The notes: a model not told the origin generated them from the letters alone. A stretch of DNA of 64,000 nucleotides from Eurosta solidaginis (GCF_040869045.1 NC_090322.1:196229477-196293476), one strand, 5' to 3'; numbered from the stretch's first letter, positions 22,247-33,999 are shown. Made by a program: numbers and translations.

Positions 22247-23109
22247 AAAAAAATTTTAGATTTGACATCGAAAAGCTATAGATTTCTTTTCGGAGTATAA
22301 CCAATTTGTTATTGGCGTGTTATCGATTTGTTATCGACTACTCATCGTTGTGTTATGAAACGGATACCAAAACTCCAATATAAAATCGATGACACGTCTG
22401 CAGCCCGGCGATAACATGCCGATAAGTTACCAATAAGAAGTTCATGACTCGGCGATAATAGGCGGATAATAATCCAAAAAACACGACTATAATGATTCCA
22501 AAAATCGTCCAGAACCGCTTTTGGTAGGTCTTTGGCAATTTGGTACATACTTTAATGTCAGCAAGCAAGTTGGTACCCTCCAAATGTTTGAAAGGCTCTT
22601 GCTGCTGTTGATATTCATACTCAAGTATTCCCGGAGTGACCAATTACGACGACAATCTGCATATTCTAGACGGCAGGTGAAGCTAGCGCACAGTGAGGCT
22701 CAGAGACTGGAGAGATTGAATCGCTTGCAATATCATAGCAGAAATGCAGCAGCGGAAAGGCCCATGAAATCTGAGTTCCGCACATTGAAAGATTACTCAA
22801 AAAGGTAAAGATTCAAGCTTAAACTAGAAAAGATTATTTGAAACAATATGTGGCTGTTAAAAGAGCATTTTATTTCTACGTTACAATAAAATGGTGTAAA
22901 TAGTAAATATTCTGTGTTAATTTTATTTTCATCTCTTAGTCCAAAAATCATTTAGTTGATGTAGCAAAATATTTTTTCAATGTAATCCATCAATAATGAT
23001 TCATGAATGAGACGTCATTAATTCAAATTAATCAAATGTATTAGTGGATTTTTTATAGGGGGCCCGTAAATTATTTAGTCCAGGGCCCGGATTTTCTCTC
23101 TACGGCCCT
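22247..23109. other. Unassigned DNA with one unrecognised open stretch
   Basis: An Arg- and Ser-rich open stretch at 22521-22808 (plus; 95 codons) has no recognisable domain and no good start context. Repeated CGATAA/TTATCG words occur at 22310-22470. A GC-rich patch (GGGCCCGG, CTACGGCCCTG) near 23060-23108 resembles the patch in Helitron-1 near 1134. Confidence 0.4.
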
Positions 23110-23561
23110 GTGTGTACCCAATTTTGTTACGATATGTAAATTTTGCTTCGAGTTATAGTTCCCGAAACATAGAAAATAGCTTAGTCGTAAAAGGGGTGAT
23201 GCCACGCCCATTTTTTAAAAAAAATTTCATTGAGCCATGTCCGTCCGTCCGTCCGTCTGTCCGTTAACACGATAACTTGAATAAATTTTGAGGTATCTTG
23301 ATGAAATTTGGTGTGTAGGTTCCTGGGCACTCATCTCAGATCGCTATTTAAAATTAACGATATCGGACTATAACCACGCCCACTTTTTCGATATCGAAAA
23401 TTTCGAAAAACCGAAAAAATGCGATAATTCATTGCCAAAGACGGCTAAAGCGATGAAACTTGGTAGGTGGGTTGACCTTATGGGGCAGAATAGAAAATTA
23501 GTAAGATTATGGACAATGGGCGTGGCACCGCCCACTTTTAAAAGAAGGTAATTTAAAAGTT

Positions 23562-23928
23562 GGCGGCCACCGTGGTGTGATGGTAGCGTGCTCCGCCTAT
23601 CACACCGTATGCCCTGGGTTCAACTCCCGGGCAAAGCAACATCAAAATTTTAGAAATAAGATTTTTCAATTAGAAGAAATTTTTTCTAAGCGGGGTCGCC
23701 CCTCGGCAGTGTCTGGCAAGCGCTCCGATTGTATTTCTGCCATGAGAAGCTCTCAGTGAAAACTCATCTGCCTTGCAGATGCCGTTCGGAGTCGGTATAA
23801 AACATGTAGGTCCCGTCCGGCCAATTTGTAGGGAAAAATCAAGAGGAGCACGACGCAAATTGGAAGAGAAGCTCGGCCTTAGATCTCTTCGGAGGTTATC
23901 GCGCCTTAAATTTATTTTTTTTTTATTT
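23562..23928 (+). mobile_element. tRNA-derived SINE with 13-bp target duplication
   Basis: A 367-bp element flanked by TAATTTAAAAGTT at 23549-23561 and 23929-23941. The head has a B box GGTTCAACTCC (23617-23627, one mismatch to consensus) in a tRNA-like context, CTGGGTTCAACTCCCGGG. A conserved body follows (GCGGGGTCGCCCCTCGG, GAAGAGAAGCTCGGC) and a T-rich tail precedes the right duplication. The HINE sequence resumes without loss on the right. A diverged copy lies at 29888-30191. Confidence 0.88.
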
Positions 23929-24759
23929 TAATTTAAAAGTTTTGCAAGCTGTAATTTGGCAGTCGTTGAAGATATCATGATGAAATTTGGCAGCAACGTT
24001 ACAACTATTACTATATATGTGCTAAATACACTTTTTAAAAAAATTTTTTTTAAAGCAAAATTTTAACAAAAAATTTAATATCTTTACTGTATATAAGTAA
24101 ATTAAGTCAACATTCAACTCCAGTAATGATATGATGCAACAAAATACAAAAATAAAAGAAAATTTCAAAATGGGCGTGGCACCGCCCATATTCATTTAGT
24201 TTGTCTAGAATACTTATAATGCCATAAGTCGAACAAAAATTTACCAATCGTTCTTAAATTTGGTAGGGGTATAAATTCTATGACGGTAACTGTTTTCTGT
24301 GAAAAGGGGCTAAATCGGTTGAAGCCACGCCCAGTTTTTCTACACAGTCCACCGTCTGTCCTTCCGCTCGGTCGTTAACACTATAACTTGATTAAAAACC
24401 GATATATCTTTACTAAACTTAGTCCACGTACTTATCTGAACTCACTTTATCTTGGTGTAAAAAATGGCCGAAATCCGACTACTTTTCGATATCAAAAATT
24501 ACGAAAAATGAAAAAAAAAAATGCCATAATTTTATACCAAATACGAAAAAAGGGATGAAACATGGTAATTTGAATGGTTTATTGACGCAAAATATAACTT
24601 TAGAGAAAACTTTGTAAAAGAGGTGTGACACCTACCATATTAAGTAGAAGAAAATGAAAAAGTTCTACAGGCCGAAATCAACAGCCCTTGGAATCTTGGC
24701 AGGAATACTGTTCGTGGTATTGCATATATAAATAAATTAGCGGTACCCGACAGATGATT

Positions 24760-25680
24760 TTCTGGATCACCCTGGTCCACATTTTGGTCGATATCGCGAA
24801 AACGTCTTCACATATACATCTTAGGGCCACTCGCTTTTAAAACCCTCATTAATACCTTTAATTTGATACCCATATCGTACAAACACATTCTAGAGTCACC
24901 CGTGGTACACCTTTATGGCGATATCTCGAAACGGCGTCCACATATGGAACTAAAGATCACTCCCTTTTAAAATACTCATTAACACCTTTCATTTGATGCC
25001 CATATCGTACAAACACATTCTAGAGTCACCCCTGTTCCACCTTTATGGCGATATCTCGAAAAGGCGTTCACCTATAGAACTAAGGCCCATTCCCTTTTAG
25101 AATACTCATTGACACCTTTCATTTGATAGCGATATCGTACAAGCACATTCTAGAGTCACCCCTGGCCCACCTTTATGGCGATATCTCGAAAAGGCGTCCA
25201 CCTATAGAACTAAGGACCACCCCCTTTTAAAACACTCATTACCACCTTTCATTTGATACCCGTATGTACAAACACATTCTAGATACACCCGTGGTCCACC
25301 TTTATGGCGATATCTCGAAAAGGCCTCCACCTATGGAACTAAGGATCACTCTCTTTTAAAATACTCATTAACACCTTTCATTTGATACCCATATCGTACA
25401 AACACATTCTAGAGTCACCCATGTTCCACCTTTATGGCGATATCTCGAAAAGGCCTTCACATATACAACTAAGGCACACTCATTCTTAAAATACTCATTA
25501 ACAACTTTCATTTGATACCTATATCGTACAAACAAATCCCAAAGTCAGCCCTGGTCCACCTTTATGGCGATATCCCTAAATGGCGTCCATCCATAGAACT
25601 ATGGCCTACTCTCTCTTAAAATACTCTTTAATACCTTCCATTTGATACACATGTCATACAACCACATTCCAGGGTTACCC
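24760..25680. repeat. 130-bp minisatellite array, about 7 units, inverse
   Basis: The marker CCTTTATGGCGATATC recurs every 128-132 bp (near 24910, 25040, 25170, 25299, 25430 and 25560). It is the reverse complement of the other arrays. Confidence 0.88.
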
Positions 25681-25789
25681 TAGGTTCATTTTCCTACATG
25701 GTGATTTTCCCTTATTTTGTCTCCATAGCTCTCAACTGAGTATGTAATGTTCGGTTACACCCGAACTTAGCCTTCCTTACTTGTTCCTA

Positions 25790-26437
25790 TTTATTTTTAT
25801 AAATCCACTTGGGAAATGAAATACCACTGATATAAAGCTCTTTTTTGCAAAGATATATCTTATTTGATTAGTCTTCGACCCTTTTAAAATTTTTGTATAT
25901 AAAAGTGGGCGTGGGCCTTAACCGATTTCGTTAATTTTTCTTCAAAGCATTCCTTATAGTAAAGACAACCTCTCTGCCGAATTTTGTTACGATAGGTTTA
26001 ACGATTTTTGATTTATGATTAATAATATTTGTAAAATTGATTTTATCACAAGTGGGAGGTGCCACGCCCATTTAAAAAATGTTTTTAAAATTTTTATCAA
26101 GAGTCTCAATATCATTCCACACATCAAACCTCAACATTCTAGGTGTATTATTTACTAAATAATCAGGTTTTTTTGTTTTCCAAAATGTTATATATATAAA
26201 AAGTGGGCGTGGTTATAATCCGATTTCGCTCATTTTCATTACCAATCTATTCTGGGTCCAGATAAGCTCGTGTACCAAATTTTTAATATTATTTACTAAA
26301 GTTATCGTGCTAACGGACAGACGGACAGACGGACGGACGGACATGGCTCAATCAAATTTTTTTTCGATACTAATGATTTTGATATGTGGAAGTCAATATC
26401 TATCTCGATTCCTTTATACATGTACAACCAACCGTTA
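25790..26437 (-). mobile_element. HINE-C, body, interrupted by Transib
   Basis: A third DINE-1-like subfamily. GTGGGCGTGGTTATAATCCG, a CGGACAGACGGACGGACGG microsatellite and CATGGCTCAATCAAATTTTT lead to CAACCAACCGTTA, where the element is cut. It resumes CGTTATCTAATCAAAGTTAA at 29747. The stem-loop end is not recognised at its left. Confidence 0.72.
26433..26437. repeat. Transib target duplication CGTTA (left)
   Basis: CGTTA precedes the left heptamer, and the same five bases follow the right end at 29747-29751. Sister HINE copies have one uninterrupted CAACCGTTATCCAATC. Confidence 0.85.
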
Positions 26438-26475
26438 CACAGTGGCGCCTCTGCCGTTAAAGCATGGCAAAAATC
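26438..26475 (+). repeat. Transib left end, RSS-like (heptamer-22-nonamer)
   Basis: Heptamer CACAGTG at 26438-26444, a 22-bp spacer, then GCAAAAATC at 26467-26475. The canonical recombination signal is CACAGTG, 12 or 23 bp, ACAAAAACC; the nonamer matches at 7 of 9 positions. Confidence 0.82.
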
Positions 26476-27204
26476 AAAAAAATCATGAAAGCGTTCGCTA
26501 AATCTAATACATGTTTCTAATAGAGAATTTTCCGGGGATCAAGAATATATCACTGTTTTTTCACAGACAATTATAGTTTACCAGGTAGAGCCGCTCAAAA
26601 TTGACCAATTTTCAACTTTGGGAAAAATTTGAAATTTTTCTTTTTTTTTTGTTGTATTTAAAATTGTTTTGTGAGTAAATAAGGCGGCCGGTTGTCATTT
26701 TCTTGTATAGCAATTAAAGATAATTTAATTTATGATTGAAACAAAAAAAAAAAAGCTTCTTTTTTGTTAAAAGTTGGCGGATATACCTGTTTTTCGAAAG
26801 GCCTATTTTTAGGCCATTTTTAAAACTTTGATGGAAAAAAAAGTGTTAAAATATGTGCTCCGTCAAATTAACAGTAGTTATTGCTGCAACTTCCCTTTTT
26901 ACATCAAATAAAGTTAAACAACCTTGGGCATAAATACGCGCCTGAGCAGGTACGGCCGTAAGGTCGTTTTTGTTATTGGAACTTGTTAACAACATACATT
27001 TTTTAGTTACGAATTGTATACCTGAAATTCATTTTAATAATTTGAGTAGGTATATAAAGCTATCCATCATACAATGCACATTATCATTCGTCTTTTGGAG
27101 ATTAAGGAACTAAGTATTCTGTTTACTTAAATTAAGTGAATGGTATTTTTAAATATAGTTCACAGTTTAATATTTAGTCAGATACACTCGAAGCCAATTC
27201 TAAT

Positions 27205-29140
27205 ATGTATCTAGAAAACTCGAAACTATTTGCGGTGTTTAAATCTACAAAGTCAAGACGGGACTTCGTTGCGGCTATTATGAGAGAATTATCGAGTGAA
27301 ACAAGCATTAAAGAAAGGGAAGGCCCGCAAGAAAAAATTGGTTTACAATACATTATGATAGAAAGAAAACGGAAGGACGTCTATCGTAACAATTCAAAAT
27401 TTCAAAGTAAGCATGAAAAGTGGCTAGCTGGCAAAACTTTTTTGGAACGAAGAAACGCCTAGCACGTCAACCAATCCAACTAGAGGGAGACCAACAAAAC
27501 CCATAGAAGAGTATTCTACCTACACAAGGAAAAGAAGCTGTCTGATACCACAAAAGCTATGGCCACGACTCATCTTTCAGAAGCACCTGCTATTAAATAT
27601 AAAAAAGACGAAGAAAACGTGAAGTCTCATATAACAGAAGCAGTTGCGGTAGGAAGTCCAGTGCGACTGATGAGGATCAAAAACAGCGTTCCCACACCAC
27701 CAAATGCGCTACCTAGGAAATACACTCCCGAAGAAGTTTTGGCGCTGTTTATAGATCTCGGTTTACCGAAGAAAAAATATATTATATTGCGTAAGTAATT
27801 ATAGCAACGTAATGCCGATATTTTACCTGGAAAAAAAAATTACTCAAGCCAAGAAAGAAGCAGTTCCTCTAAGTCCCAAAATAACCGAAGTATCAGCTGA
27901 AATTGAGCTACAAAACGTCTACACGACACCTTCAAAGTTTTACTGAAGAAAAGTTGAAATCAATGCCAAAGGAGCTAGCGTTGATAACTAAGTGGGGCTG
28001 TGATGGATCGTCAGGACAAAGCGCATATAAACAAAGAATAAATGTAGACAATGAAACAATTACAGATAGTAATATATTTATGGCTTCTATTGTTCCATTA
28101 CGACTGAAAGATGAAGCTTCAGAATATTGGAAAAATCCACGTCCGTCATCAACTACATTGGGAACTCATAAAAGCTACAGTGAGTGATATAAAAAATCAA
28201 ATTGCCAAATTATAACAAACAATAATTGAAATTGAAGAGGGGAATGTCATTAAAATAAAGCGTGATTTTCTTCAAACAATGGTCGATGGAAAAGTTTTGA
28301 ACTTAATAACAAATACGACATCTACAATGATATGTCCAGTTTGTAAGAAGAGCCAAAAGGACTTTGAAAATCTTGATGATTCAATAACTGACGAACTAAA
28401 TTATGAGTATGGAATATCCCCTTTGCATGCTAGGATAAGATGTATGGAATTTGTTTTTAAGCTGGCTTATACACTACCACAACAAGGAGAAGTTTTCAAC
28501 GAAAATAGAACATGTAAGGAGAAACAAAACAGGAGAAACAAAAAATAATTCAGGATGCATTCTATAAAGAGATTGGCCTTAGAGTTGACCGTCCAAAGTA
28601 TGGATACGGAAATACAAATGATGGTAACTCTTCAAGAAAATTTTTTGAAAACGATGAAGTGACTGCTCGCATAACAGGAGTTGATAGAGATATTGTGAAA
28701 AGATTGGGAGTAATTTAAATATTTTAAACTGCCATGAACCAGTTAATGGACCCAAATTTGGAGAATATGCATCTAAAACTATAGAGTTGCTGCATCAAAA
28801 GAGTCCTGAGAAGAAACTTACACCAACGGTTCATAAAATTTTAGCACATGGAGAAGATTTAATAGAGTGCCAGTGGTTACCATTAGGATAATTGTCTGAA
28901 GAAGCTCAAGAATCTAAGAACAAGGACTACAAAAGGTATAGATGTATAAACACCTGCAAAGTATCACGAGTTAGACAAAACGAAGACCTTTTCAACATGT
29001 GAGCTATCTCTTCTGATCCAGTCATATCATCTATGAGGTATGTAAGAACACATAAAGATCTTACAGATGCGTATAGCTCAGAAATGGTTGTTTTGTTAGA
29101 TATATGTTCCAGTGACGATGACTATGTTAAGATAAAATAA
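27205..29140 (+). pseudogene. Transib transposase (RAG1-core homologue), broken
   Basis: This is a DDE recombinase of the Transib/RAG1 family, which cuts at TIRs and inserts with 5-bp duplications. About 645 codons span several frames. First aspartate: KWGCDGSSGQS, D at 28002-28004. Second: MVDGKV, D at 28285-28287. Zinc cysteines CPVC are at 28333 and 28342. GISPLHARIR follows. Zinc histidines are in TVHKILAHG, at 28832 and 28847. The glutamate is in LSEEAQESKNKD, E at 28910-28912. Spacing of ligands and acidic residues follows RAG1 (D600, D708, C727, C730, H937, H942, E962). Breaks include a frame change between about 27800 and 27900, another between about 28190 and 28279, TAA near 28546, a stop near 28712, and TAA at 28889. 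No N-terminal RING-like region was seen. Confidence 0.87.
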
Positions 29141-29708
29141 GTGTCTCACTTCTTATGACAACAACGAAAAAGAGATTTACTAATCAATTTTGTTACTTTA
29201 TTGAAAAATAAGATATCTATGTACAAGTTAATTTTTTATTTCAAATAAAAGACTTAATCCATTTAGTAATTTATAAATATATACTTTTCGTTATTGCATT
29301 TCTCTAAAGGTTATCAAATTTATTTTAAAGCTTAGGCATTTCGCCTTCAAACGAGTACTAAATTTTTATAGAAATCAATACGTCTATCGAGTTTGGTACA
29401 AATTGGTAAAGCGGTTACTAAGGTCTAACTTTTTATCATAAGTGGGCAGTGCCACGCTATCTTATCAATATCATTAGTTTATCTTATTTAATGCTTAAAT
29501 ACGTCATTAAAAGACAAATCTCATTTTATTTTTTTTTATTTTTTACTAAAAACATTTTGTTTTTGCATTTTTCTAAAAAACTTTGACGAATTTTTTTGAA
29601 GCACCCTGTATCTGTGACATTATGAGCTTTCACACAGTAAAACTTCAAATAATTAGCTTTCAGCTTCATTTTAAATTTTTTAAATATATTCATTGGTTCA
29701 AAAGTTAT

Positions 29709-29746
29709 GATTTTTGCAAAGAAAAAACGCAAAAGGCGCCACTGTG
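29709..29746 (-). repeat. Transib right end, RSS-like (heptamer-22-nonamer)
   Basis: Read inward on the minus strand: CACAGTG (29740-29746), 22 bp, GCAAAAATC (29709-29717). Same spacing as the left end. Confidence 0.82.
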
Positions 29747-29797
29747 CGTTATCTAATCAAAGTTAATATACTCTGTGCGCAAAGCACGCTGAGTATA
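29747..29797 (-). mobile_element. HINE-C, terminal piece after Transib
   Basis: CGTTATCTAATCAAAGTTAA leads to TATACTCTGTGCGCAAAGC and ends ACGCTGAGTATAA. It completes the element at 25790-26437. Its subTIR (GCACGCTGAGTAT) differs from those of HINE-A and HINE-B. Confidence 0.75.
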
Positions 29798-29887
29798 AAA
29801 AGCGTTGGTTTCAAACAATAGGGGTTGAGCGAAGCAGTAACCATTTTAGCGAGTTACAATAAATAAATAAAATATTGGAATTATTAT

Positions 29888-30191
29888 ACCTCCAAGGAGA
29901 TTCAGCCCGAGCTTCTCTTCCAATTTGCATTGTGTTCCTTTTGATTTTCTCTTCCTCCGAACTCGAACGGCATTTGCAACGCAGATGATTTTTCACTGAG
30001 AAGCTCTTCATGGCAGAAATAAACTCGCAGTGCTTTCCAAATCAATGCCGGGGGCGACCCCGCTTAGAAAATCTTTCTTTTAACTAAAATAAACTTCTTA
30101 AATATTTGGTGTTGATTTTCCCGGAAATTTAACCCATGAACTTCGGGGTTGTAGGCGGAGAATGCTACCACCACATCACGGCGGGTGCCAA
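29888..30191 (-). mobile_element. tRNA-derived SINE, diverged minus-strand copy
   Basis: Same family as 23562-23928 in inverse orientation. Shared blocks are the head (CACCCGCCGTGATGTGG on the minus strand), GGGTTAAATTTCCGGG in place of the B box, TCTAAGCGGGGTCGCCC and TTGGAAGAGAAGCTCGG. It is more diverged than the first copy. Confidence 0.8.
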
Positions 30192-32917
30192 AGATAAACT
30201 GTCTGCAGCAGGAAAGATTTTGTAATACATTGACACGTACATCATAGATCTCCTCCAGAACCCCAATCACCAATGATTACGGTATCCTCTACCGGGCAGA
30301 AGTATTTCGCTACGCAATTGGAAGTAACTGCGCATTTGCTGAGCAGACTCGAGGCCCGTATGTACAAGAGCATACTCCAGTTGACCAGCGGAAGCCTGAG
30401 TTCTCTCTAATCCGACATGTCTGGTTCAAATATACACAATCAGGATAAGAGATCAGCGTGACAGTTACTCCGGATACTGCTACGTCCGAAAATAGTTAGA
30501 AGCAATCACAGGGGAGTCAGACACTCCCTGATCACCTCATCATGATGTCATCTGGAGCTTGCGGCTTACTCGTACTTCTGCTACTACTACTACTACTGCT
30601 GCCTAATCGTAAATCAGGTAGCTACTCCACTGCCATGCGTTGAAACCTTGACAAGGGCAGTAGTCGGCATTTAATATTCCCGCCATCCCATACAGGCCGA
30701 AAAATGAAAGCCAAAATCGAAGTTATTAAAAATACTGGAGGGCCCGAAGCCAGAGAGCCCCTATCCCATATCATTTTGCACGGCCCTCAGACGCCTAACC
30801 CACAATATTAGTGCGCGTGTGCTCAGCATCATAATCAGCATTATATTCCTTATACCAGCTAACATATTCCGTTGTACAGACTATTTTTTTTTTGTTATAA
30901 TGCTCGCCGGATCGAGCGAGATCCACCAGACCAGTGCCCGTACATGAGTATCATCTTGACCATCATCTTGTAGGATGTTGTACATCATTTGGGAGAGGCT
31001 CTAGCTTCTGCCCAGGGCCTCCCTACCACAATACATAGCGACCGGGGTATTCTTAGCCCTTTGTTCAATATAGCGTTCCAGTATCTGCCAGTGGTTTCCC
31101 TACCTCAGTAAAAAAATAACCAAGGCATTCCTTGGCCTACCATTAATATTGATTTCCGTAAAAAATGTCTCTCCAATATAATTAATATATATTTTTCTCA
31201 ATCAGAAAGTATTATCGGTACTCCCCCACTCGAAGGAGGACTTTATGCAGATATCTTAATCTAGCTGAACTGTTCAAAAAATTTAGCAAGGAAACGAATT
31301 TACTCCTCGAAACAGCTAGTTCCGTTTTAGGTAGACGACTCGGGTCTGGGGTCATCTATCGATTGTGGTTCCTCCCCATCCAGCTCCGACCATTTTGTTT
31401 CACATAAGTTTGCAAATACATTCATTGAACTCTCTGCACAATCCCGAGGTAGGACATTGCTTAATACCCCTTCGAGATCTAAGGCGAGATTTTTGTTCTT
31501 CGTCAAAGGACTCTAAAGCAGCTTTGACAGACACAAAAGCTTTATTGAGTCGCAGAGAGATGTTAAAATCAGGAAAAACGCTTCTGAGGGCTTAAAAAGT
31601 TGAATTTGCTAAAGTGGATGATTAAGTTCTACCAAGCGATTTGTTACAAAGAGCCCTCCTGTAATAAGATTTCGTAGAACAGTCGAAGAACTCACCGATG
31701 ATTTGGTGAGGGCAGAGGGAGTGATATGCATTTGCCGAATATGTATTCAACTCTCTTGCCTTCTTCCACCTTAAGAACATGTCCAAATGTAGAAATCAGT
31801 TTTTTTAGCATAGTGTTGGCCGTATTATCATGGAGCGTACTGTCAGTAATGTGTGGGTGGAGTGCGGTGATGTGCTGCGGTCGCATAAAATTGGCAAAAC
31901 ACAAAAAAATCATGCAGCAGCGACATTTTGCAACATTGAATGATTGGGGATAAAATGTAGTCCGGATGAAGATGAAGCATTAAAGCAATTGAAGCAGCTC
32001 GAATGGCTACATAATAATAGTGAATGGGTGGATCAGGGTGGAGTAAAAGTTGGCAGTGAAGGCGGAATGAAAATTAATTGAAAATTTGTGTCTGCGTTTG
32101 AAAACTTGCATCTTACGCTATGCAGAGCAACATTTGAATGCAATTTCATAAAGGAAAGGAAATGAACGAAGGAGCGATAAATGAGTCTGAGTGAAATAAT
32201 CTTCGGTGAGACGAGTAAAAGTGGTATGATTGAATAATACGAACTTTTGATTGTCATGAATTAAGAACAAGCTTGTCGTGTTTTCTATGCAATGAATAAT
32301 GGTGAAAATATCGGGTTTCTTGTTTTGTATGCTTTTCTTGTTTGTATGTGTGCGTATTTTTGTGTTATTTAGTGTGAAACAAGGGATACAATTACGAGCA
32401 TAATTCTAAAGCTTAATTAAAGTTGAGATTATCATGAAACGGTTAAATAATAGAGGCCTTCGCGAGGTATACTACCGTGACTATGTAAATCAAGAGAAGC
32501 AGACGAAAAGTTTTGGATTTGTGGTGCCAAGCGATTGTCCCAAAAAGCGTTTTGTTATTACCCGGATTAGAGAAGACTTGTTTGGTATACCACGTTCCTT
32601 CCAGCACTCATGACGTAACTCTTGTTAGAAATGGCACATCACTGTATTCAGGCCACACTCCATTGGCGGTGTTACCACCGAATAGTATGAAATACTTTGC
32701 AAGCTCAATATAGAGGATAGGGCTAGGAAAACATTATTCGACTTTTCCGACATGTCTTTTACCTGCGGGTTAGAGGTTAAAATATGCTCGCAGTAGATAT
32801 ATATATCAATCATACAAAACCATAATAATACCATGGCTTACCCAATTCATGACAGGTGTATTACACGAAATAGAGCAATATGGACATTGCGTATCGGTTG
32901 CGATACCCTATCACGGT
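30192..32917. other. Unassigned DNA
   Basis: No coding region of recognisable character was found. A (CTA)n run lies near 30580. Open stretches near 31365, 31692-31953 and 32033-32257 overlap in opposite frames and have no domain. This is the least repeat-like part of the window and may be single-copy intergenic DNA. Confidence 0.45.
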
Positions 32918-33125
32918 TGTTGTTGTTGTTGTAGAGATAAGGACACTCTCCGATGGTTTTGAGGAGTATTGTCGATGTTGATGGTCCTTCCCCGGATAGA
33001 GATCCGGTACGTTCCGGTACCAAGCACTATTAATATACTAGCCTGACCATCTCAGGAAAGATTTAATATGACCACACTGAACCCTAAAGGCCATAACGCT
33101 CACCACACCTTAGTTCTATTAGCAA
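32918..33125 (+). repeat. Candidate interspersed repeat with TTG microsatellite
   Basis: Begins TTGTTGTTGTTGTTGTAG, then AAGGACACTCTCCGATGG, GGATAGAGATCCGGTACG, CCGACCATCTC-like and AACCCTAAAGGCCATAACG phrases. I recall similar blocks in tephritid sequences. No second copy is in this window, so the call rests on memory. Confidence 0.4.
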
Positions 33126-33649
33126 CAGAGCCTCGCTTGCTAAGTATGTGTATGATGCATACATATTTGTAATAGGATTCGCACACGCAACTGAGGTTGA
33201 CAATTGGTTTGCGGAAGCTATGAATTGCGCTTATCAACCCCTTAAATACCTATCAAGGTCGTTGATAACTGTATTCGCGGCGAGCAGGAACATCAGTTGT
33301 GATTTCTTTATATTGTGTAATTGATACTTGTATACATGTATCATCTCATGGCCTGGTGTTGGCCCCCTATTGCGAGGGGGGCACACTTTTGGGGAAGTTG
33401 CCAATAAAGCATTCTAAATGGAGCTATGCGATCTATTCTCCGCTGAAGTTGATATAAGACATTCTCTTAGGAGACATGCAGTGTCTTCAGCTCTTGGTGA
33501 TGACAACAAAGTATTTTCTTAAGAGCTAGACCACATGACAAAGTTGGAAATCAAGTTTTCCCTTGGAGGCTCCCTTTACCTGTTCTAATTTATGCGTACA
33601 TTTTTCAACTTATTCTTCTGCCGAAGGTCAAAGAAAACATTGATTATCA
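33126..33649. other. Unassigned DNA
   Basis: Nothing recognised. Confidence 0.5.
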
Positions 33650-33965
33650 TCATAAGTTGGCACTTTTCCGCCTTATCGATTTTGTTAATATTGTAAAAAT
33701 TGCGCCTGCCGGTTCGCGATAACTGATGTCAATTGGGAGCACCATCTGCCTTTCCCAACTCAGTGAAGATCTCGCGCTTCCACTGCTTCCAAACTGCGGT
33801 GTTAACTGATATATTTTCTTGGCCGGAGCGTCTTCGTCCATTCGTATAACATGATCTGGCCAGCGGAGTCTTTGGGTTGAAAAGTGTTGATTACATCCCT
33901 TAATTGTCACCGCGGAATGTAATTGTTGAATAAGTGAAGAAGCGTTAATCATACGCGGATATCTG
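33650..33965 (-). pseudogene. RTE reverse transcriptase C-terminal scrap
   Basis: On the minus strand, QRLRWPDHVIRMDEDAPAKK followed by IYQLTPQFGSSGSARSSLSWERQ corresponds to the RLRWLGHVMRM...DDAPAKKVFL...GRGRP segment near the C-terminus of the two RTE copies in the window. It is well diverged from both, so it comes from another or older RTE lineage. No RT catalytic motif and no tandem tail were seen. Confidence 0.75.
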
Positions 33966-33999
33966 ACTCTTCTTTTTGAAGTGTTTTGAATCTGAGTTA

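Larger units (their letters stand above)
23110..25785 (+). mobile_element. HINE-A4, DINE-1-like element with a SINE inside
   Basis: The typical 5' subTIR is missing or diverged; recognisable body starts at GCCATGTCCGTCCGTCCGTC (about 23233). The body has the CGATATCGAAAA modules near 23390 and 24490, then seven 130-bp units. It ends in subTIR CTCAACTGAGTAT, stem GTTCGG/CCGAAC and CTTACTTGTT at 25785. A SINE interrupts it at 23562-23928. Confidence 0.77.
26438..29746 (+). mobile_element. Transib DNA transposon (RAG1-type), inactivated
   Basis: 3,309 bp, flanked by a 5-bp target duplication, the length typical of Transib. Both ends read CACAGTGGCGCCT inward, and GCAAAAATCA recurs at the same offset (29 bp) from each end, giving roughly 39-bp TIRs with a variable middle. 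The single transposase region at 27205-29140 resembles Transib/RAG1. It lies in HINE-C. The right interior near 29440 also has a HINE-like AGTGGGCAGTGCCACGC scrap. Frameshifts and stops show that this copy cannot make transposase, but its ends look sound. Confidence 0.88.

Noticed and set aside
22521..22808. A 95-codon plus-strand open frame, possibly an exon
   Set aside because: No recognisable domain, start context or splice signals, and it overlaps minus-strand frames of similar length.
23600..23640. A functional tRNA gene at the SINE head
   Set aside because: The B box has a mismatch, no acceptor stem closes, and the sequence continues into a SINE body with a target duplication.
26438..29746. 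hAT or P-type transposon because of the CAGTGGCGCC end
   Set aside because: The 8-bp flanks do not match. A 5-bp duplication and RAG1-like transposase residues fit Transib instead.
30192..33649. Possible host gene in the least repetitive stretch
   Set aside because: No open frame over about 76 codons has a recognisable domain, and frames on opposite strands overlap.
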